This document shows positions 17,492 to 26,250 of a DNA stretch of 64,000 nt, piece after piece. Position 1 is the first letter of the stretch. The number at the start of each line of letters is the position of its first letter. This stretch comes from Vondammii sp040505895 (GTDB taxonomy: Bacteria > Pseudomonadota > Gammaproteobacteria > Chromatiales > Chromatiaceae), in the NCBI GenBank assembly GCA_040505895.1, contig JBEVXU010000002.1:186001-250000 (forward strand), in the 5' to 3' direction. A model generated the notes under the pieces. The model ran no database searches. It had not been told where the DNA came from and saw nothing but the letters and a program-made list of their open reading frames with translations. Made by a program: the position numbers and the translations under genes.

Positions 17492-19291
17492 TCAGCTCAA
17501 CATGAGGAGGACATCACCAACCTGCACGGCATCCCCCTCTTTCACTGTGATAGATGCAACCACACCGTCGCGAGTGGCTCGAACATCAGTCTCCATCTTC
17601 ATCGCTTCCATCACCATCACCACATCACCGGAACTTACCGACTGGCCCTCGGTAACCTGGACCTTGAAGATGGTACCCGATAGCGGTGCAGGTAGTGGCT
17701 CGCCTCCAGAGGGAGCAGCAGGTGCTGCGGCGGGAGCAGGTGCCGTGGTGGGAGCTGCCGCTACCGTTGGTGCGACACTCTGAACCTCACCTCCGGCTGA
17801 AACGGTGACATTGTAGGCCTTTCCGTTGACCGAAACCGTGTAGGCCTCTGGACCGCCGACAGGGGGGGCAGGCGCTGCGGCAACAGGCTCGGGTTCACTA
17901 CCGGGTACCGGTTCAAATGCGTCAGGATTGTTGCGGTTCGCAAGAAACTTAAGACCGACCTGTGGGAACAACGCATAGGTCAAAACATCATCGACCTTGT
18001 CTGCAGCCACCTGAATACCTTTCTCCGTCGCCAACTGGTCAAACTCGGCAGTCAGCTTATCCAGCTCATTCTCGATCAGGTCGGCAGGTCTGCAAGTGAT
18101 CGCCTCTCCTCCCTCGAGTACCCGGGCCTGCAGCTCTTTATTAACCGGCGCCGGGGTAGTGCCGTATTCCCCTTTGAGGACACCGGCAGTCTCTTTGGTG
18201 ATGCTTTTATAACGTTCACCCGTCAGCACATTGAGTACCGACTGGGTACCAACGATTTGTGAGGTTGGTGTTACCAGCGGTATCAGGCCGAGGTCTTCAC
18301 GTACCCGTGGTATCTCATCCAGTACCGCATCAAACTTGTCTTCCGCCCCCTGCTCCTTCAACTGGCCCTCCATGTTGGTCAACATACCACCGGGAACCTG
18401 GGCTATCAGAATGCGTGAATCTACACCCTTCAGCGCCCCCTCGAACTTAGCGTACTTCTTGCGCACCTCGCGGAAGTAAGCCGAGATCTCTTCAAGGAGA
18501 GTGAGATTGAGCCCGGTATCCCGTTCGGTACCATCGAAAATAGAGACCACCGACTCGGTGGCGGAGTGGCCATAGGTCATACTCATCGAAGAGATGGAGG
18601 CATCCACCATATCGATACCCGCTTCAGAGGCTTTGGTGATAGTGGCAGTACTTAGCCCGGTAGTGGCATGGCTGTGCAATGCGATGGGCACTGAAATTGT
18701 CTCTTTCAGTTTACTAATGAGTTCAAACGCCACATAGGGCTTGAGCAGACCGGCCATATCCTTGATGCAGATTGAAGTGCAACCCATATCCTCAAGATGC
18801 TTGGCCATATCAAGCCAATATTCAAGATTGTGCACGGGGCTGACCGTATAGGACATAGCACCCTGAGCATGCTTGCCAACCTTGAGGGTCGCCTTGACGG
18901 CTGTCTCGAAGTTACGCAGGTCATTCATCGCATCAAAAATACGGAACACATCCATGCCGTTAACCGCCGCCCGTTCCACAAACTTCTCGACAACGTCATC
19001 TGCATAGTGACGGTAACCAAGAATATTTTGCGCCCTGAAGAGCATCTGCATCTGAGTATTCGGCATCGCCGCCTTGAGCCTACGCAGACGCTCCCAAGGA
19101 TCTTCTCCAAGAAAACGAATGCAGGAGTCGAAGGTTGCACCGCCCCAGGTCTCGAGCGACCAGTAGCCTACCTGATCCAGCTTGGCGGCGATCGGTAGCA
19201 TATCTTCGATACGCATGCGGGTTGCAAACAGGGACTGATGACCATCCCGCAGTACTAATTCTGTTACACCCAGTGTTTTTTTGTCGCTCAT
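17492..19291 (-). CDS. oadA: Oxaloacetate decarboxylase alpha subunit
   Basis: A 599-residue biotin-dependent carboxyltransferase. The catalytic TIM barrel begins ELVLRDGHQSLFATRMR, with metal-binding HSHATTGL near residue 205. A Pro/Ala-rich hinge (about 480-530) precedes the biotinyl domain with EAMKMETD, whose Lys carries biotin. Oxaloacetate is the likely substrate, though pyruvate carboxylase B subunits and methylmalonyl-CoA systems are related; oadB and oadG settle it as a pump. I chose the ATG at 19291 over a GTG three codons earlier. Confidence 0.93.
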   Translation of the reverse strand: MSDKKTLGVTELVLRDGHQSLFATRMRIEDMLPIAAKLDQVGYWSLETWGGATFDSCIRFLGEDPWERLRRLKAAMPNTQMQMLFRAQNILGYRHYADDVVEKFVERAAVNGMDVFRIFDAMNDLRNFETAVKATLKVGKHAQGAMSYTVSPVHNLEYWLDMAKHLEDMGCTSICIKDMAGLLKPYVAFELISKLKETISVPIALHSHATTGLSTATITKASEAGIDMVDASISSMSMTYGHSATESVVSIFDGTERDTGLNLTLLEEISAYFREVRKKYAKFEGALKGVDSRILIAQVPGGMLTNMEGQLKEQGAEDKFDAVLDEIPRVREDLGLIPLVTPTSQIVGTQSVLNVLTGERYKSITKETAGVLKGEYGTTPAPVNKELQARVLEGGEAITCRPADLIENELDKLTAEFDQLATEKGIQVAADKVDDVLTYALFPQVGLKFLANRNNPDAFEPVPGSEPEPVAAAPAPPVGGPEAYTVSVNGKAYNVTVSAGGEVQSVAPTVAAAPTTAPAPAAAPAAPSGGEPLPAPLSGTIFKVQVTEGQSVSSGDVVMVMEAMKMETDVRATRDGVVASITVKEGDAVQVGDVLLMLS

Positions 19292-19368
19292 TAGGCTCAC
19301 TTTTTCTTGTGGTTACACGCTAAAGGTGTGGAAAGCCGGCATCCTGGTGTCACCGGAATGCGCTAAAT

Positions 19369-19620
19369 TTATCTATCAGATGACCGAAACCGGCTTATGG
19401 CCGCCGTAATCACCGCTATCAGTTCACCCTCATCATCTGAGGCTTTGGTTACGGCTACAGCGGAGGGTGCTCCTGTGTGAATTTCTTCTTTTGAAATAGC
19501 CCGCGCCAAACCAGACATGCCGTACATAGCAAGTACCAGTACAGCGAGAAAAATGAACACGCTTCCCATGCCAAGCAGCATGAGATTGACTCCCTGCATA
19601 AGTAGGTCGGATATTGGCAT
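19369..19620 (-). CDS. oadG: Oxaloacetate decarboxylase gamma subunit
   Basis: An 83-residue small membrane subunit: one N-terminal helix (LMLLGMGSVFIFLAVLVLAMYGM) followed by a short soluble tail ending SRFRSSDR. OadG helps assembly of the alpha and beta subunits. It is the first gene of the operon, 77 nt before oadA. Confidence 0.88.
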   Translation of the reverse strand: MPISDLLMQGVNLMLLGMGSVFIFLAVLVLAMYGMSGLARAISKEEIHTGAPSAVAVTKASDDEGELIAVITAAISRFRSSDR

Positions 19621-19698
19621 CTTTCAACGCTCCAGCAGCAGAAAGCGAAATCGCCAATATCCGACGACATCCAGCTCTCATGTAAAAATATTTAAATG

Positions 19699-19729
19699 AC
19701 TCCATAAAAACAGTAGTTTTATATGGAGT
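19699..19729 (+). terminator. Terminator-like hairpin upstream of oadG
   Basis: ACTCCATAAAAAC and its inverse (GTTTTATATGGAGT) form a 12-13 pair stem; GGGTTTTTTATT follows on the plus strand. No plus-strand gene ends nearby, so it would block antisense transcription or act as a leader structure for oadG. Confidence 0.45.
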
Positions 19730-19996
19730 GGGTTTTTTATTGGATAGCGACCTTCTTGTCAAGTTATCCGATTTCTTGTATTTCTATTTTGTTATTGATT
19801 TATATGATTTTTTTCTCTCTTTATTGTGCTAAGAAATATATAGCATTGAATATCTCAATGCAATAACTGCCCACTCACATATTGGCTAAAAGTGCCATCT
19901 TTATTTACGAACGAATGTTTTTCCCGCTATTTCATCACTGTCACCACTACTTCTTTGATAAGATCCACTCAACTGATGAGCCACCATGAAGTAGTA

Positions 19997-20593
19997 ATGA
20001 AACAGACCTCTGATACACCCGAGCTGGTGCTCGGTTCCACCTCACCTTTTCGCAAAGCGCTACTGGAGCGTCTTGCAATAGATTTCACCACCGCCTCTCC
20101 CGACATTGACGAGTCCCTCCACGCAGATGAGGCCCCGGAGGGGCTAGTCTGTAGGCTTGCACTCGAAAAAGCCAAGGCAGTGGCGGGTGATCATACGCAT
20201 GCACTTATCATAGGGTCTGACCAGGTCGCCTGCATTGATGACACGATTTTGGGTAAGCCGGGAAACCGTAAAAATGCCATAACTCAACTCGAAAATGCTT
20301 CAGGCAAACGGGTAAGTTTCTACACCGGCCTTTGCCTGTTCAACAGTGCCAGCGGCAATAGCCAGGTACTGTGTGAACCTTTTCACGTGCACTTCAGGGC
20401 CCTGAGCCGTAGCCAGATTGAACGCTACCTGGATATTGAGGAACCTTATAACTGCGCCGGCAGCTTCAAGTCTGAAGGTTTGGGCATTTCCCTCTTTGAA
20501 CGTCTTGAGGGGGACGATCCCAACGCCCTCATCGGTCTGCCACTGATCCAGCTCATCACCATGCTCTCCAATGAGGGGGTTCAGATCCCCTGA
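19997..20593 (+). CDS. yceF: Maf-family nucleotide pyrophosphatase, YceF type
   Basis: A 198-residue Maf protein. It has LVLGSTSPFRKALLERL, SPDIDES, the catalytic IIGSDQVA and CAGSFKSEGLGISLFERL, which is the YceF signature; E. coli YceF hydrolyses 7-methyl-GTP. The start at 19997 matches the family N-terminus, but ribosome binding is weak; 19976 and 19892 are alternatives. The gene is usually next to yceD but is here separated by the oad genes and inverted. Confidence 0.9.
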   Translation: MKQTSDTPELVLGSTSPFRKALLERLAIDFTTASPDIDESLHADEAPEGLVCRLALEKAKAVAGDHTHALIIGSDQVACIDDTILGKPGNRKNAITQLENASGKRVSFYTGLCLFNSASGNSQVLCEPFHVHFRALSRSQIERYLDIEEPYNCAGSFKSEGLGISLFERLEGDDPNALIGLPLIQLITMLSNEGVQIP

Positions 20594-20605
20594 TCGGAAA
20601 AACTG

Positions 20606-21571
20606 ATGCCCAGCTCACTAAAACACAGTATATCGAAACAGCGTCAACTGCTGGCGGATATGATTGCCCCAAAACTGGAGGGGATAGCCGAAGCATGCAG
20701 CCACCACTGGCCGAACCGTGAGGGACTCAACAACACCCTCACCCAGCGCGTCAGTGAGCTACCCTACTGCTCCTACCTCTATGCACTCGGCACAGATGCA
20801 ATTCAGATCACAGACAACATCAACACCAACAGCCATTTTCCCGAGCATTTTGGCCGTGACCGCTCCCAGCGCCCCTACCTCAACAGTGTCTACCCAGCGG
20901 TGGACTACTGGCTATCAGAAGCCTATATCAGTCTGCTCTCCAACCGACCGAGCATCACCGCAATTCAGCTAATCAGGCGTAATGGCAAGGTCGTAGGCCT
21001 ACTTGGCTGTGATTTCGACCTGCGCGACCTACCACTGTCCCAGGAGCTCTATGATGAGCCGGAGCAGTGGCGTCAGATAAAGGGCGATCCCTCGATTCGA
21101 GGCATGTTATTTCTACAGGAGCGAGCCACCAGCATCATTGATCAGCACATTGATGAAGTGACGCCCCTGCTGACTGAACTGATATGCAAGCACGGGGTGT
21201 TTCACAGCAAGCTGTTCTTCTCCAGCAGCCGTGCCAGCCTCTGGCTAATGAATGATCCCTATCGCTATCGCATGCTCGACATCGAGGCACTAATGGATCC
21301 CGCTATCTGCTTTGCCTATCCACTCCATGACTACCCGGCAAATGCCGTTGTCCCGGAACACAAGGTCAGCGAAATTTACGAAAGTTTCAAACGTCTGCGT
21401 TTTGCTGATCAGACGGTCTATCTTCGTTCAGGCTCACTCAATATATTTAATGGACTGGTTGGGCTCAATTTCTCCTGCGACGGCTCTCACTATCTGCCCT
21501 GGGATGAATTTCTTGATCCCACCAACCCATTCTGGTCCGGAGATATACAGTCAACCAGCCGCCCGGCCTAG
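20606..21571 (+). CDS. PDC (Cache-like) sensor-domain protein
   Basis: A 321-residue soluble protein without signal peptide or membrane segment. The part around residues 50-150 has a Cache/PDC pattern: YCSYLYALGTDAIQITDN, FGRDRSQRPYLN, and IQLIRRNGKVVGLLGCDFDL. No output domain is present; the C-terminal half (HGVFHSKLFFSSSRASLW) is unknown. Cache domains normally bind small ligands outside the cell, so a cytosolic one is uncommon. It starts 12 nt after yceF and is probably cotranscribed. Confidence 0.6.
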   Translation: MPSSLKHSISKQRQLLADMIAPKLEGIAEACSHHWPNREGLNNTLTQRVSELPYCSYLYALGTDAIQITDNINTNSHFPEHFGRDRSQRPYLNSVYPAVDYWLSEAYISLLSNRPSITAIQLIRRNGKVVGLLGCDFDLRDLPLSQELYDEPEQWRQIKGDPSIRGMLFLQERATSIIDQHIDEVTPLLTELICKHGVFHSKLFFSSSRASLWLMNDPYRYRMLDIEALMDPAICFAYPLHDYPANAVVPEHKVSEIYESFKRLRFADQTVYLRSGSLNIFNGLVGLNFSCDGSHYLPWDEFLDPTNPFWSGDIQSTSRPA

Positions 21572-21576
21572 GGCCT

Positions 21577-21600
21577 GAGAAGCCTCTGATCAATTCGTGA
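21577..21600 (+). repeat. Solitary IS-type terminal repeat
   Basis: gagaagcctctgatcaattc followed by gtga is inverse to the sequence at 36445-36468 and shares the core GCCTCTGAT with the ends of the element at 26931. The following 180 bp to the next gene hold small palindromes (tcgtacCTTgtacga; caatggcaagctattg) but no gene. Confidence 0.4.
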
Positions 21601-21783
21601 TTTCGTACCTTGTACGATTTCTACGTCATAGCTCTATGCAATGGCAAGCTATTGCATGATTCATAATGCGAAAGAACCACCCCAACCGCCGGCAGTCATT
21701 GACTCAATAATCGACCACCGCTTAAGATTCCGCTTCTGCTACCGTTATAGTCAGTAACACAGCAACGGATTGGGCTCTCTACA

Positions 21784-22065
21784 ATGATACGCAGGCTTCC
21801 CCTATTTTATTTGAGTGCAGTACTTCTTCTTCTCATTACCGGAGATGCAGCGGCCAATAAATTCGTCACCATCTCGGGCGGCGTAGCATCTAATTCAGCC
21901 GATAAAATAGCCCTTCTGAAAGTAATCGCTTTTTATGCAGGAATATTTTTCAGCATCGCAGGGGTTGGCTTGCTTATCGGTAAAAAACAGTTGAAGGTCG
22001 GCCTTGCACCAGGGATTGTTGCATTACTCCTTGGCCTTGGCCTGATCTCGGTAAAATATATCTAA
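21784..22065 (+). CDS. Small secreted or membrane protein of unknown function
   Basis: A 93-residue hydrophobic protein. The N-terminus (RRLPLFYLSAVLLLLITGDAAA) looks like a signal peptide, followed by a short loop (NKFVTISGGVASNSAD) and two membrane helices (LLKVIAFYAGIFFSIAGVGLLI and GIVALLLGLGLI). Glycine-rich helices suggest helix packing. I do not recognise it. Confidence 0.6.
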   Translation: MIRRLPLFYLSAVLLLLITGDAAANKFVTISGGVASNSADKIALLKVIAFYAGIFFSIAGVGLLIGKKQLKVGLAPGIVALLLGLGLISVKYI

Positions 22066-22169
22066 CTGACATGGGTTGTCAGTTGTCAGAGCATGGATTG
22101 GACTGGGCTCATGAAACCCACGCCAATAAATACACCCTCTTCTCGCTCCTAAACCCCTGAGACTTGGTT

Positions 22170-22805
22170 TTATTGAGAAGTGACATCGAGTGCCACCAAA
22201 CCAAGAATTTGTAACAGATTTATCGTCAGCCGGGCACTCACTCCCCAGAGTACCTCTCCATCATAGGGTTCAAAGCGGATCACTTTCATAGGCAGCTCCG
22301 TGCCCTCAATTACCCGATGACTAACCTGATAGTTGGCGCCATCTGCCAACCAGTTCAGTGGAATACTGAATATTCGACTCACTTCACGCTTATCCGGCAC
22401 AAGTACCAGAGGCCATGGAATCTCGGCAACCACAGGCTTCACCAGATAGTTGCTGATAGTACGATACTGATCCAGGCGACCAAGGAGAGTGATATGCGAT
22501 GAATCAAGGCCAATCTCCTCTCGTGCTTCACGCAGGGCGGTATCAACGGCGTCAATATCCCCGCCATCAACCTTGCCTCCTGGAAATGCCACCTGCCCGC
22601 TATGGTGATCATTCTCATGCTCTGAGCGACGAATAAAGAGTAGATGCCATGCCCCACTCGCTCTAAATAGCGGCATCAGCACCGCAGCAGGGTTCGGTGG
22701 CCCGGAAAAAAAGCCCTCGGGGTAGTTGTCAGCCTCAAGCCGATGCTTCTCACCATCTGCAATCAGGCGATATATCCTGTCGCTATTCAATTCCATATTT
22801 ACCAT
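22170..22805 (-). CDS. Nudix hydrolase, CoA pyrophosphatase type
   Basis: About 211 residues. The Nudix box GGKVDGGDIDAVDTALREAR continues EEIGLD, and the preceding stretch LLFIRRSEHENDHHSGQVAF marks the CoA pyrophosphatase subgroup (NudL/YeaB). It would split CoA into phosphopantetheine and 3',5'-ADP. The start is uncertain: ATGs at 22805 and 22796 and a longer frame to 22826 are all possible and none has a clear ribosome-binding site. Confidence 0.85.
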   Translation of the reverse strand: MVNMELNSDRIYRLIADGEKHRLEADNYPEGFFSGPPNPAAVLMPLFRASGAWHLLFIRRSEHENDHHSGQVAFPGGKVDGGDIDAVDTALREAREEIGLDSSHITLLGRLDQYRTISNYLVKPVVAEIPWPLVLVPDKREVSRIFSIPLNWLADGANYQVSHRVIEGTELPMKVIRFEPYDGEVLWGVSARLTINLLQILGLVALDVTSQ

Positions 22806-22979
22806 TATTTCACAGCAGCACCGCACGGCACACCACTGGAAAGCTCCCCATCAGGACAACAACTCCTGCCACACCTGACACAGACTGCTATATACACACA
22901 TCGCAATCCATATCTGGGTCATGACTGCATTCTTGCTTGTACCGATAAAGGTTTCCTGATTACTCCTGAAGCTCAGCCG

Positions 22980-23147
22980 GAAATGAACGCAAACAAACGC
23001 GAATATGAATATAGCGCTTGATTTACTCTTTGCGGGTAAATAGTCAGGGCATTGGAGGTAAATAATTACCAAGAGCATGTTCAGATGCTTCGCGATATGC
23101 GGGGTATTTCAAATATTTGCGTTCATACGCGTTTATTCGCGGCCAAT
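22980..23147 (+). repeat. Loose inverted repeat in a 400-bp gene-free gap
   Basis: aaatgaacgcaaacaaacgc at 22981 and its partial inverse at 23112-23147 (atttgcgttcatacgcg, ttattcgcggcc) flank about 100 bp. The gap 22806-23224 otherwise shows no gene; it presumably holds the divergent promoters of the Nudix and hydrolase genes. Confidence 0.4.
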
Positions 23148-23224
23148 ATTTAGCTCATCTTCTTCTATCATTGGCTGTGCATCATGGGTAATCAGGTAAA
23201 CTATAACGAATAACTTCTACCTAG

Positions 23225-23983
23225 ATGAGCCCATCTCAATTGGAAAACACCCTTCTCTACGGTGACAAAAAACTTGCCTACCGGCAGCAGCCGGGCAGTC
23301 AACCCGGGGTACTTTTTCTCGGTGGTTTCCGTTCGGATATGAGCGGCACCAAGGCCAAATCCCTCGCCGACTGGTGTCGTGCCACGGACCGTGCATATAC
23401 CCGCTTCGACTACTCTGGTCACGGCGCCTCCAGTGGTGAATTTGAAGACGGCACCATCAGCCGCTGGCTGGGAGAGACGACAGCTATAGTCGATCAGTTA
23501 ACCACCGGACCACAACTTGTGGTCGGCTCCAGTATGGGCGGCTGGATCGCCCTGCTTCTTGCACTTGCACGACCCCGGCGGGTTCATGCTCTAGTCACCA
23601 TCGCTTGCGCCACTGACTTTACCGAGCGGCTGGTAAGGCCAGCATTGACAGTGATACAGCGAGCCCAAATAGAAGCTCACGGCGTTGCTTACCTCCCCTC
23701 CAACTACGACCACTCACCCTACCCCATCACCAGGCGCCTACTCGATGACGGACTGCAAAACCTGTTGCTGGGCCAACCGATCTCAATCCACTGTGCAGTA
23801 CACATGCTTCACGGAGAAGCAGATAAGGATGTCCCCTGGCAGATCAGCCGGGAGACTCTGGAGTGGATCGAGAGTGACGATGTTCAACTCACTCTGATAA
23901 AGGAAGGCGATCACAGGCTATCAAAACCCACTGAGTTGAACCTCATCATAGAAACACTGAATCGACTGACCTTGTCATCTTGA
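23225..23983 (+). CDS. Alpha/beta hydrolase (ABHD10-like)
   Basis: A 252-residue serine hydrolase. The nucleophile elbow is VGSSMGGWIAL (Ser about residue 100); the acid is likely in LHGEADKDVPW and the His in EGDHRLSKP. It also has the RFDYSGHGASSGEF region typical of the ABHD10 group, which has thioesterase or acyl-glucuronide esterase activity in animals. The substrate here is unknown. No clear ribosome-binding site precedes the ATG. Confidence 0.82.
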   Translation: MSPSQLENTLLYGDKKLAYRQQPGSQPGVLFLGGFRSDMSGTKAKSLADWCRATDRAYTRFDYSGHGASSGEFEDGTISRWLGETTAIVDQLTTGPQLVVGSSMGGWIALLLALARPRRVHALVTIACATDFTERLVRPALTVIQRAQIEAHGVAYLPSNYDHSPYPITRRLLDDGLQNLLLGQPISIHCAVHMLHGEADKDVPWQISRETLEWIESDDVQLTLIKEGDHRLSKPTELNLIIETLNRLTLSS

Positions 23984-24243
23984 GCCGCAGCGTTGTGATA
24001 GCGCGATCACAAGCCCTCCCCGTGTATCTTCAGGGAGTACTGATCTCTAGTACCGACACACTCTTTTTCAGCTTTTACAGCCTGTTGATCCGCCTTGTAC
24101 AGACGGAGGGCCGGAATATCATTTTCCGGCATGGCTTGCTGATGGAGGCATCATGCTCGCCACCCTGTTGCTCCTCCACTCCTGGTATAGCCTGCGCACA
24201 ATCGAGCAACAGACGCCGTAGGCGATATCCGGTAATATCTTAC

Positions 24244-24408
24244 TAGGAGCCTGTCCGAGAATAGGAGCCGTAGCGAGGGGAAGCCATTTTGAGTCCATTT
24301 TTTTGATCATTTGAGGCGAATAGTCGCTCTTATTCAACGAAAATGAGCGGGGAAATGGGCCAAAAGGGCTTTCCCGCAGTAGGTTCTCTATTCTCGGACA
24401 GGCTCCTA
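24244..24408 (+). mobile_element. 165-bp MITE, copy 1
   Basis: The inverted ends TAGGAGCCTGTCCGAGAATA and TATTCTCGGACAGGCTCCTA are perfect. The copy at 61961 is also 165 bp and nearly identical. TA at both ends may be the target duplication. No ORF of its own is present. Upstream, 23984-24243 shows a GCCGGAA/TTCCGGC hairpin at 24112 and a 22-codon frame at 24150 with GGAGG before it; I cannot assign it. Confidence 0.85.
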
Positions 24409-24446
24409 GCCCCCCTATCCAACCCCAAAGAAGAACATTTGAAGAT

Positions 24447-25010
24447 ATGAGCGACAAACACTACATCAAAGCCCATGACCTGCTGTTGGACTCCTTTCGG
24501 CTTGGTCTGAGTGTCTTAAAAAGTGACTTCAAGCCTGATTTTATCGTTGGTGTCTGGCGAGGGGGGACTCCGGTAGGTATTGCAGTACAGGAGATACTCG
24601 ATATCTTTGACGTAAAAGCCGACCATATCGCCATCCGTACCTCCTCCTATACCGGCATTGCCCAGCGGAATAAGGAGGTCCGGGTGCATGGCCTCAGCTA
24701 CCTGATACGCAATATCAATGCAGAAGACTCTCTGCTTATTGTCGATGATGTCTTCGACACCGGCCTCAGTGTCCAGGCGATTCTCGACACACTGGAGCTG
24801 AAGGCGCGTCGAAATAAACCATATGATATCCGTATCGCCACTCCCTGGTTCAAGCCGAACAACAACAAAACCACGTTCACTCCTGACTACTACATCCACT
24901 CAACCGATCAGTGGTTGGTATTCCCTCATGAGCTCGATGGCCTGAGTAGGGAGGAGATGATGGAGAATAAAGAGGGTCTAAAAGCACTTTTTCAGGAGAT
25001 GGGGGTTTGA
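24447..25010 (+). CDS. Phosphoribosyltransferase (hypoxanthine/guanine type)
   Basis: A 187-residue type I phosphoribosyltransferase. The PRPP-binding motif is SLLIVDDVFDTGLS, with an upstream FIVGVWRGGTPVG for the purine-salvage fold, and DQWLVFPHEL near the C-terminus, where purine contacts occur. The family includes Hpt and Gpt; the exact base cannot be told. It lies just after MITE copy 1, which may have replaced its upstream region. Confidence 0.82.
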   Translation: MSDKHYIKAHDLLLDSFRLGLSVLKSDFKPDFIVGVWRGGTPVGIAVQEILDIFDVKADHIAIRTSSYTGIAQRNKEVRVHGLSYLIRNINAEDSLLIVDDVFDTGLSVQAILDTLELKARRNKPYDIRIATPWFKPNNNKTTFTPDYYIHSTDQWLVFPHELDGLSREEMMENKEGLKALFQEMGV

Positions 25011-25014
25011 AGGC

Positions 25015-25126
25015 AAGTGGAACTTACAAGTAGGACGATGAAATCTCAGAGAAGACGCAATAATTGCTGAGAATATAAGACAGCTCTGCATACTCTGTCC
25101 TCCTTTGCGCCCTCTGCATTCCACTT
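25015..25126 (+). repeat. Inverted repeat with CAGAG motifs, second copy
   Basis: Ends AAGTGGAA and TTCCACTT are inverse; the interior holds CTCAGAGAAGACGCA and CTCTGCATACTCTGTCC. It resembles the element at 10531 in size and composition. It separates two convergent genes. Confidence 0.55.
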
Positions 25127-25145
25127 TTTCGCATCAGGGGGGAGA

Positions 25146-26015
25146 CTAACTCAAATAGGCTGATCCATGATCACCGATCAGTAGCGAGAAGAGTTCGGTG
25201 ATCTCATCATGCACCGTCATCACAATTTCGGGAATAATCTCCGGCGACACCCCCGCCAGCTGCCAGACCTGTGGTAATACCAGTTCTGTTATCTCCTGCA
25301 GGTCCTCTTCACGCAACATGACATCAGCCACCGCACTACCAATATGAACCAGCGTCGCCTCAAGAGTATGATGCTCCGCCTCCTCCGGCCGGTGATGCCA
25401 GCGTATAGCCGCCTGCAGACTTTCCGGCAGCTTCCAGGAAGCCGCCAGCAAGTAACCTACCTCCTGATGGGTAAAACCAAATATCTCCCCCTCAGCCAAA
25501 GGTATAAGCTCATCACGCCCCTTACTGATCAGCAATGCATCCCGTGACTGCTCCGGCAATTCCTGGCACAGCACCAGATGACCGATATCGTGCAGCACAC
25601 CCATCACAAAGAGGCGTTCGGGGTGCAGCACATGCCGTACTTTGGCCAGTGCCCGCGACACCGCACCACTGGTCACCGAATGGTGCCAGAAATTGGGCAT
25701 ATTGATCAGATCACCGGGTATCCCGGTAAACAGGTTGCCTGCAGCAGAGATAATTGCCAGATCACGAAGCTCCTTTGAGCCAACCAGGGTAATTGCCCGT
25801 GAAATCGTCTCAACCCGCCCGGGAAAACCATAAAAGGAGCTGTTAACCACCTTCAGTAGCCGACTGCTTAAAGCTGTGTCCTGAATTATGACAGCAGCAA
25901 TCTCAGCGGCAGAACTCTGTCCATCATCCAATAGTTCATTGACCCGGATACAGGCCTCCGGCAGTGACAGCAGATTACCGCTCTGCTCTATCAAGACCTC
26001 AGGTTTTATTTTCAT
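25146..26015 (-). CDS. HDOD-domain signalling protein
   Basis: A 289-residue HDOD protein. The start MKIKPEVLIEQ fits the family; a longer frame to 26060 would add an unlikely 15 residues. It shows LPSLPEA-like SLPEACIRVNELL, DTALSSRLLKVVNSSFYG, VMGVLHDIGHLVL and FGFTHQEVGYLLAASW. HDOD proteins are noncatalytic relatives of HD-GYP domains and act in motility, c-di-GMP or stress signalling. No other domain is attached. Confidence 0.88.
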   Translation of the reverse strand: MKIKPEVLIEQSGNLLSLPEACIRVNELLDDGQSSAAEIAAVIIQDTALSSRLLKVVNSSFYGFPGRVETISRAITLVGSKELRDLAIISAAGNLFTGIPGDLINMPNFWHHSVTSGAVSRALAKVRHVLHPERLFVMGVLHDIGHLVLCQELPEQSRDALLISKGRDELIPLAEGEIFGFTHQEVGYLLAASWKLPESLQAAIRWHHRPEEAEHHTLEATLVHIGSAVADVMLREEDLQEITELVLPQVWQLAGVSPEIIPEIVMTVHDEITELFSLLIGDHGSAYLS

Positions 26016-26181
26016 TTTTCTAATCTCACCCTCACAACCAAAACTGTAGCAGATAAACATCCCTGGAACCCAGACGGAGACCCCATGTAGCAGGAAACCC
26101 TAACCACCTCACAGAAATCTCTTTTCTCTTTATGTATTTTAAACATCAACCCACCAGCGACAGTACAAACACTGGACTCGC

Positions 26182-26232
26182 GTATACTTCTCGGTATACC
26201 TTACTGTCTGCAGCACTTTAAAATGCTATAAT
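26182..26232 (+). promoter_or_regulatory. Candidate promoter with a GTATAC dyad
   Basis: A perfect dyad GTATAC-TTCTCG-GTATAC (26182-26199) lies upstream of a -10 box TATAAT (26227-26232), which is 19 nt before the ATG of the zinc-ribbon gene. No good -35 box is seen, so activation through the dyad is possible. Confidence 0.45.
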
Positions 26233-26250
26233 TTATAGGGACATAGAGCA

